From positions 186,001 to 250,000 of the forward strand of contig NZ_RQYT01000001.1 in the NCBI RefSeq assembly GCF_003932785.1: a stretch of DNA of 64,000 nt, written 5' to 3'. The stretch comes from Arachnia propionica. Lineage in GTDB: Bacteria > Actinomycetota > Actinomycetes > Propionibacteriales > Propionibacteriaceae. A program made the position numbers and the translations under genes. The notes beneath the pieces were generated by a model. The model ran no database searches, was not told where the DNA came from, and worked only from the letters and a program-made list of their open reading frames with translations. This document shows, in pieces, positions 59,829 to 64,000 of the stretch. The first letter of the stretch is position 1. Every line of letters starts with the position of its first letter.

Positions 59829-59843
59829 TTGAACACCGTTCAA
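59829..59843. promoter_or_regulatory. BioQ-like operator upstream of bioY
   Basis: TTGAAC, three bases (ACC), GTTCAA: a perfect palindrome 45 bases upstream of bioY and 44 bases upstream of the MFS gene. It closely resembles the TGAAC-N3-GTT-type sites described for the TetR-family biotin repressor BioQ in corynebacteria and mycobacteria. No bioQ gene is in the window. Either flanking gene could be controlled. Confidence 0.6.
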
Positions 59844-59886
59844 GTCGGCGTCGGCCCCGCCCCGCCGCAAGGTCTAGACTCGGCCG

Positions 59887-61047
59887 GTGCGTCATTTCGC
59901 TGATCTGCTCTCCTCCCCCGGCCTGGCACGGGTCATCACCTCCCAGCTCATCGCCCGCATCCCGGCGGGGATGACCTCGCTGGGCATGCTGATGCACGTC
60001 GAGCACCTCAAGGGCAACTACGCCTCCGCGGGCGCTGTGCTGGCAGCCCTGTCGATCGGTATGGCGGCGGCTGGACCAATCGTTTCCCGACAACTGCACC
60101 GCTTCGGCACGCAACCGGTCCTGCTGGCCTGCCTGACGATCTCCACCCTGACCCTGCTGCCAGTGGTCCTGTTCCCGATGCCGCTGTGGGCCATGCTCGC
60201 CCTCACGGCCGTCGCCGGGGCCACCATCCCGCCGATCCAGCCCGTCGTGAGGACCCTCTACCCGACCATGGCGCCACCCGGGCGGGTCCAGGCGTTGTTC
60301 AGCCTCGACGCGGCCCTCCAGGAGATCATCTGGGTGCTGGGACCAGTCCTCATCACCACCATGGTGGCAACGCTGGGCTCCACGACGGCGATGCTCGTGG
60401 TGCTGGGAGTGCAGGTCGGGGGCGGCGCCTTGTTCATCCTCGACCCCGTGGTGCGCCGCCTCAGGATCCCCGCCTCGACGGGGCGCTTCGGCCGGGTACT
60501 CGCGAACCCCTCGGTGCTGCTCATGACCGGGGTGTCCTTCCTGGTCATCGGCTGCCTCGCAGCGATGGAGGCGGCCGTGGTCGGCACCTTCGGGGAGGGG
60601 TCGCTGCTCACGGGCTACGTCCTGGCCCTGTCCTCCCTCGGCTCCCTCCTCGGCGGGCTGGCCGTCGGCAACCGCGTCGTCAACCGCTGGTCGATGCCGG
60701 TCCGCCTGCTCGTCATGGCCGCCGGACTGGGCGCCGCGACGATGATGCAGGGCTTCTGGGGCATCACCGCGGCCCTGTTCGTCACGGGGCTCGGCACCGC
60801 ACCGGCCATCGCGGCGATGTCGTCGATCATCGCGAGCAGCGTCTCCTTCGCCGACACCGCCGAGGCCTACGGCTGGCTCACCACGGGACAGCTCATGGGC
60901 GCGGCGCTCGGCTCGGCGGCGGCCGGTCTCGCCATCGACGCCCTCGGTGGTCGTGGCGGGATGATCGTGAGCCTCACCCTCGGCGCGGTGGCCGTCGTGG
61001 CCTCGGCGCTGTTCCGCCGGGCCACCCCGCAGTCCCTCACCCGATGA
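59887..61047 (+). CDS. MFS transporter
   Basis: A 386-residue membrane protein with twelve hydrophobic helices. The loop after helix 2 (SRQLHRFGTQPVLLA) resembles the MFS motif A region loosely. No substrate-specific motif was recognised; size and layout fit drug/sugar efflux proteins. GTG start at 59887. It is divergent from bioY, and shares the region of the BioQ-like palindrome, so a role in biotin-precursor traffic is possible but unproven. Confidence 0.82.
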   Translation: MRHFADLLSSPGLARVITSQLIARIPAGMTSLGMLMHVEHLKGNYASAGAVLAALSIGMAAAGPIVSRQLHRFGTQPVLLACLTISTLTLLPVVLFPMPLWAMLALTAVAGATIPPIQPVVRTLYPTMAPPGRVQALFSLDAALQEIIWVLGPVLITTMVATLGSTTAMLVVLGVQVGGGALFILDPVVRRLRIPASTGRFGRVLANPSVLLMTGVSFLVIGCLAAMEAAVVGTFGEGSLLTGYVLALSSLGSLLGGLAVGNRVVNRWSMPVRLLVMAAGLGAATMMQGFWGITAALFVTGLGTAPAIAAMSSIIASSVSFADTAEAYGWLTTGQLMGAALGSAAAGLAIDALGGRGGMIVSLTLGAVAVVASALFRRATPQSLTR

Positions 61048-61059
61048 CCGCTCGGCCGC

Positions 61060-63135
61060 TCACGTCCGCAGGTCGTCGTGGTGGCGGATGCTGGACAGCT
61101 CGATGACGCCGTCCCCCTTCCAGTAGTGGAGCCGCCTGGCCCCCGGGGTCCCGACCTGGAGGGACACCCGCCAGGCGGTCTCGCGTCCCCGGGTGCGCGG
61201 CGGGTCGTCCCCACCGGAACCGCTGCGGAGCTGGTGCACCTCCCGCGCACTCACCCGTGGCGCGAGATCGGTGAGCACCTCGACGATCACGTCCACCACC
61301 TTGGCCCGCTCCACTCCCTGGACCTCGGCCCAGGATTCGAAGAACCCCTCCCCGATCGTCCAGTCCATGAGTCTGCGCTCCCCCTTGCGCTCCTGGTCAC
61401 TGAAGCGACGCACCCACGCCAGGTACACCTCGAAGCGCAGCTGCTCCTCCGGGTCGGCGAACCGGCTGCCGTCCTCCCGGAGGATGCGTTCCGCCTCCCC
61501 GTCGTGGTTCTTGACCTGTCGCTTGCTCCGCTCCAGGCTACGGATCTTCCGGGCGTCCCGTTCCCTGGCACCCTTCAGTTTCGTCACCTCCTCGCCGAGC
61601 GTCCGCACCTGCGCCATGAGCCGCTCGTTCTCGATGCGGAATTGCACCACCACGTCGTCGTCGGGCTCCGGCGCCGCCACCCTCGGCCCCCTCGGCTCCC
61701 TGAAGGTCACGGGCCGCGGTTCCTCGATCGGCTCCGGCTCGTCACTGGCCGGCGTCAGCCACGGTGGCCCTTCGGGCAGCAGTGAGGGAGCCGGGGACGG
61801 CTCCACGTCGTCGATGAGGGCGGAGAGCCGCCACGTTCGGGCGGCGACCCCGCAGCCCAGCACCTCGACGGGGATGACCTCGCCCGGGGTGACCAGACTG
61901 CGGAGGTCCTTGCCCTGGTCCGAGGCGACGAGCTGCTCCGGGGAGAGATCGACGGCGAATCCGGGGAAGGGCTCCACGGAGCAACGGTGCTCGGCGACCG
62001 AGGCCACCCGCACGAGGATCACGTCGCCCACGGCAACGCCCGCGAGCGCCTCCGAGGCGTCGCGTCGCTCAGGGGCGAGGCGACGGCTCGCCTCGTCGAA
62101 GCGTCCCCGGACCCGCTGACCGCGGGCGAAGACCCGCTCCGGCGCCACGTCGTGGGCGACGAGTTCGGGCCAGGCGTGGGCCATCTGGCCGTCGTCGAGT
62201 CGCAGGAGGGCACACTCGGCGACGATCCCCACGACGGTCCCCGTCGCGGCGACCTCCCGCCGCAGGGTCGCGCTTCGGTGCTCGGTGGGCTCGACGTGAC
62301 GCAGCGCGTCGGCCACGAGTTGCAGGCCGACCCGCTCCCCTTCACGGGTGTCCCGTGCAAACCGCAGCGGCACGCGGAAGGGATCCTGCGCCCAGTCCAC
62401 TCCTGGCGGGTAGACCCGGGAGGCACCGCCGTAGACCTCGCAGTTCGGCGGCAGCACGTCGGAGAAGGCCCAGGAGATCACCCCCGTGGCCATGACGTGG
62501 ACGGGCACGGTCTCACCCAGCTCGTCGGCCACACGCCCTGCATCGACGTACGGGCCCTCGGCGTCCCGGGCGGAGGTGATGACGACGACGGGATGGGAGC
62601 GCTCGGGGTCGAGCAGGTGTCTCGCCAGATCGGCTGCCGCCTCCGGGGTCGGAACGGTTCGGGCACCCCCCGACGCAGGAGCCGGTTCGGGCTCCGGAAC
62701 GGCCGGGGCCGTGATGCGGGCGAGGGCCGCCAGAACCCCATCCTGCTGTTTCTCACGTTGCCAGGGCTCGATCGCGACGAACAGGGGCGAGAGTCGGGGG
62801 TTCTCCTGCCACTCGATCCCCGGAGGGAAGATCCGGCTGGCCCCGTTGTGCACCGTGAGGTCGCGCCCAAGATTGTCCCGGATGAGGTCGGAGACCTCGT
62901 GGCTGATGGTCCAGACCTCGGCCCCGGTGGCCGCGACGCGTTGCGGGTCGGTGAAGCGATCCCCGTCGACGGTGGCCGAGATGAGCACGAGGGGCACCTC
63001 CCGGCTGAAGGCGAGCAACCTGGCGAGCAGTTCCCTCCCCTCGTCCCTGCTCCCGGCCTCCCTGTGGCGGGGCTCGGGTGACAATTCGACTTCAGTCCGG
63101 GGACGGCGTTCCCTGCCTCGTCTCCGCTTGGGCAT
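61060..63135 (-). CDS. Multidomain protein of unknown function with duplicated module
   Basis: A 691-residue cytoplasmic protein I cannot assign to a named family. Seen in order: basic N-terminus (1-30); module A (about 48-123) with PLVLISATVDGDRF ... NGASRIFPPGIEW; a Pro/Glu-rich linker; module A repeated (about 182-260) with PVVVITSARDAEGP ... YGGASRVYPPGVDW; two OB/S1-like segments (about 297-355 and 366-440); an acidic Pro-rich linker; a coiled coil (about 495-545); and a C-terminal domain (about 565-691) ending RRLHYWKGDGVIELSS and RHHDD. No transmembrane segment. The ATG at 63135 follows GAAAGAAGGA. The end lies 12 bases from the convergent MFS gene. Architecture suggests a nucleic-acid or nucleotide-sensing role; this is inference. 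Confidence 0.75.
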   Translation of the reverse strand: MPKRRRGRERRPRTEVELSPEPRHREAGSRDEGRELLARLLAFSREVPLVLISATVDGDRFTDPQRVAATGAEVWTISHEVSDLIRDNLGRDLTVHNGASRIFPPGIEWQENPRLSPLFVAIEPWQREKQQDGVLAALARITAPAVPEPEPAPASGGARTVPTPEAAADLARHLLDPERSHPVVVITSARDAEGPYVDAGRVADELGETVPVHVMATGVISWAFSDVLPPNCEVYGGASRVYPPGVDWAQDPFRVPLRFARDTREGERVGLQLVADALRHVEPTEHRSATLRREVAATGTVVGIVAECALLRLDDGQMAHAWPELVAHDVAPERVFARGQRVRGRFDEASRRLAPERRDASEALAGVAVGDVILVRVASVAEHRCSVEPFPGFAVDLSPEQLVASDQGKDLRSLVTPGEVIPVEVLGCGVAARTWRLSALIDDVEPSPAPSLLPEGPPWLTPASDEPEPIEEPRPVTFREPRGPRVAAPEPDDDVVVQFRIENERLMAQVRTLGEEVTKLKGARERDARKIRSLERSKRQVKNHDGEAERILREDGSRFADPEEQLRFEVYLAWVRRFSDQERKGERRLMDWTIGEGFFESWAEVQGVERAKVVDVIVEVLTDLAPRVSAREVHQLRSGSGGDDPPRTRGRETAWRVSLQVGTPGARRLHYWKGDGVIELSSIRHHDDLRT

Positions 63136-63404
63136 CACGATCCTTCTTTCACACCCGAGCCGGGTGACCCCCGCCACCCCTTATTGTCAGCTTTTTGGTC
63201 AATCCTAGCCATGTTCGCGTTGACATGCCCATTCCCCGAGTCCGACCTGTGAGAGCGTTCTCTCCAACGCACCGAGGGCACGCAGAGTTGCACCTCAACA
63301 CACCCCGGCGGGGAGCAACACCTCGGTGACCAGCCGAAACATTCGGCTGCACGGGGTGGATGCGCCCCCGGATCGCCGGGGCGTCAACGACGGAAGGGAC
63401 GACG
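63136..63404. promoter_or_regulatory. Divergent regulatory spacer before the binding-protein gene
   Basis: A 269-base spacer without a supportable gene. On the plus strand TTGACA (63220-63225) could be a -35 box but has no clear -10. On the minus strand TAGGAT (63208-63203) could be a -10 for the multidomain gene. A LacI-type palindrome occupies 63250-63264. Just before the ATG at 63405 is GGAAGGGACGACG, a ribosome-binding site. Confidence 0.5.
63250..63264. promoter_or_regulatory. LacI-family-type operator candidate
   Basis: TGAGAGCGTTCTCTC: halves GAGAGC and GTTCTC are near-perfect complements about a central CG, the usual form of LacI-family sites, and GAGAG/CTCTC pair perfectly in the outer arms. 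It lies about 140 bases upstream of the sugar-type binding-protein gene. The repressor is not in view. Confidence 0.4.
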
Positions 63405-64000
63405 ATGTCAACGAGTTTCACCAGGCGTTCACTGTTCGGTCTGGGCGCGGGAGCGCTCGCCACGACGCTCGCGGCCTGCGGCTCCGACGGGGGCAGTGGT
63501 GGCGGCGGCCAGGCCACCGGCACCGGAAGGACGGTTCGGGTGTGGTTCATGGAGGGCTCCATCTCGGATGCCGCCATCAAGCACCTCACCGACGAGTTCG
63601 CCGCCAAGAGCCCCGGTAACACCCTCACGGTGGAGATCCAGCCGTGGGAGGGCGTCATGTCGAAGCTCCAGACCGCCCTGTCCTCCGGCTCGGAGAGCCC
63701 TGACCTCGTCGAGACCGGCAACACGCAGTCCTCGGCCTTCTCCAGCGTCGGCGCCTTCATGCCCGTCGACGATCTCTACGAGGAACTCGGTGGGGCCAAA
63801 CTCATCCCGAGCTTCGTCGACGCGGGCAGCTGGGACGGCGTCAAGTACGCCCTCCCCCTCTACGCCGGGGCGCGCGGCATCTACTACCGCAAGGACATCT
63901 TCGAGGCCGCCAGCATCGCCGAACCGAAGACCCTCGACGAGTTCGCCGATGCCGTCATCCAGCTCACCAAGACCAACCCACAGAACACGCCGGACTTCTG
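63405..64000 (+). CDS. ABC transporter substrate-binding lipoprotein, N-terminal part
   Basis: The first 198 residues of a family-1-type sugar-binding protein; the gene runs off the right edge. The signal peptide has a twin-arginine pair (TRRSLFGLG) and a lipobox LAAC with Cys25, suggesting Tat-exported lipoprotein. The mature protein begins with a Gly/Ser linker and then TVRVWFMEGSISDAAIKHL, GNTLTVEIQPWEGVMSKLQTA and PDLVETGNTQSSAF, typical of oligosaccharide-binding proteins such as those for N-acetylglucosamine or maltodextrins. Permease genes would be expected to the right of the window. Confidence 0.9.
   Translation, partial: MSTSFTRRSLFGLGAGALATTLAACGSDGGSGGGGQATGTGRTVRVWFMEGSISDAAIKHLTDEFAAKSPGNTLTVEIQPWEGVMSKLQTALSSGSESPDLVETGNTQSSAFSSVGAFMPVDDLYEELGGAKLIPSFVDAGSWDGVKYALPLYAGARGIYYRKDIFEAASIAEPKTLDEFADAVIQLTKTNPQNTPDF

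Overview
The window is a 64 kb stretch of a GC-rich (roughly 70 percent by eye) actinobacterial chromosome. It is densely packed, with GTG/TTG starts and many 1-4 nt stop/start overlaps. The gene order (rpsB-tsf-pyrH-frr-cdsA-rlmN-dxr-rip1, rapZ-yvcK-whiA-gap-pgk-tpiA-secG, rbpA, and a sufR-B-D-Rieske-C-S-U-T operon) fits Actinobacteria. A GH84 hexosaminidase, a secreted nuclease ending in LPRTG and the overall layout suggest Propionibacteriaceae (Cutibacterium/Arachnia/Tessaracoccus-like); that placement is inference. I saw no rRNA, tRNA, CRISPR array, insertion sequence or prophage.

Layout. 1-10 kb: minus-strand translation, lipid and isoprenoid block (rip1 fragment, dxr, gdhA, rlmN, cdsA, frr, pyrH, tsf, rpsB), then a divergent tandem-M23 protein and xerC. 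10-18 kb: def, a secreted LTD/EEP nuclease, an SpoU methyltransferase, an unknown membrane-anchored protein translationally coupled to a double alpha/beta-hydrolase, an SLC10A7-like transporter and an O-methyltransferase. 18-25.6 kb: fumC, an ABC ATPase, an InhA/MabA-like fabI-fabG pair, an RlmA-type methyltransferase, and a convergent Wzy-like / Wzz-like pair. 25.7-35 kb: phosphohexomutase, ABC-F ATPase, an SPFH / zinc-ribbon / small-membrane-protein operon, an unknown Trp-rich protein, an arylesterase-like hydrolase and a DUF308-type membrane protein with a papain-like tail. 34.8-41.3 kb: complete SUF Fe-S assembly operon with its repressor and a palindrome upstream. 41.4-49.4 kb: Gfo/Idh oxidoreductase, 6-phosphogluconolactonase, GH84 enzyme, and three tandem double-GNAT genes, the last broken by a one-base frameshift. 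49.4-59.8 kb: membrane-anchored trypsin-like protease, rbpA, secG, tpiA-pgk-gap, whiA-yvcK-rapZ, and the biotin ECF transporter bioN-bioM-bioY with a BioQ-like palindrome. 59.9-64 kb: MFS transporter, a 691-residue multidomain protein of unknown function, and the start of a sugar-type ABC binding lipoprotein.

Most of the window is housekeeping. The best candidates for something undescribed are the 691-residue protein at 61060-63135 (duplicated Rossmann-like module, two OB-like segments, coiled coil, C-terminal HYW...HDD domain), the SPFH/zinc-ribbon operon, the DUF308-papain-like fusion and the tandem double-GNAT array. I did not find a clear multi-gene defence or mobile system.
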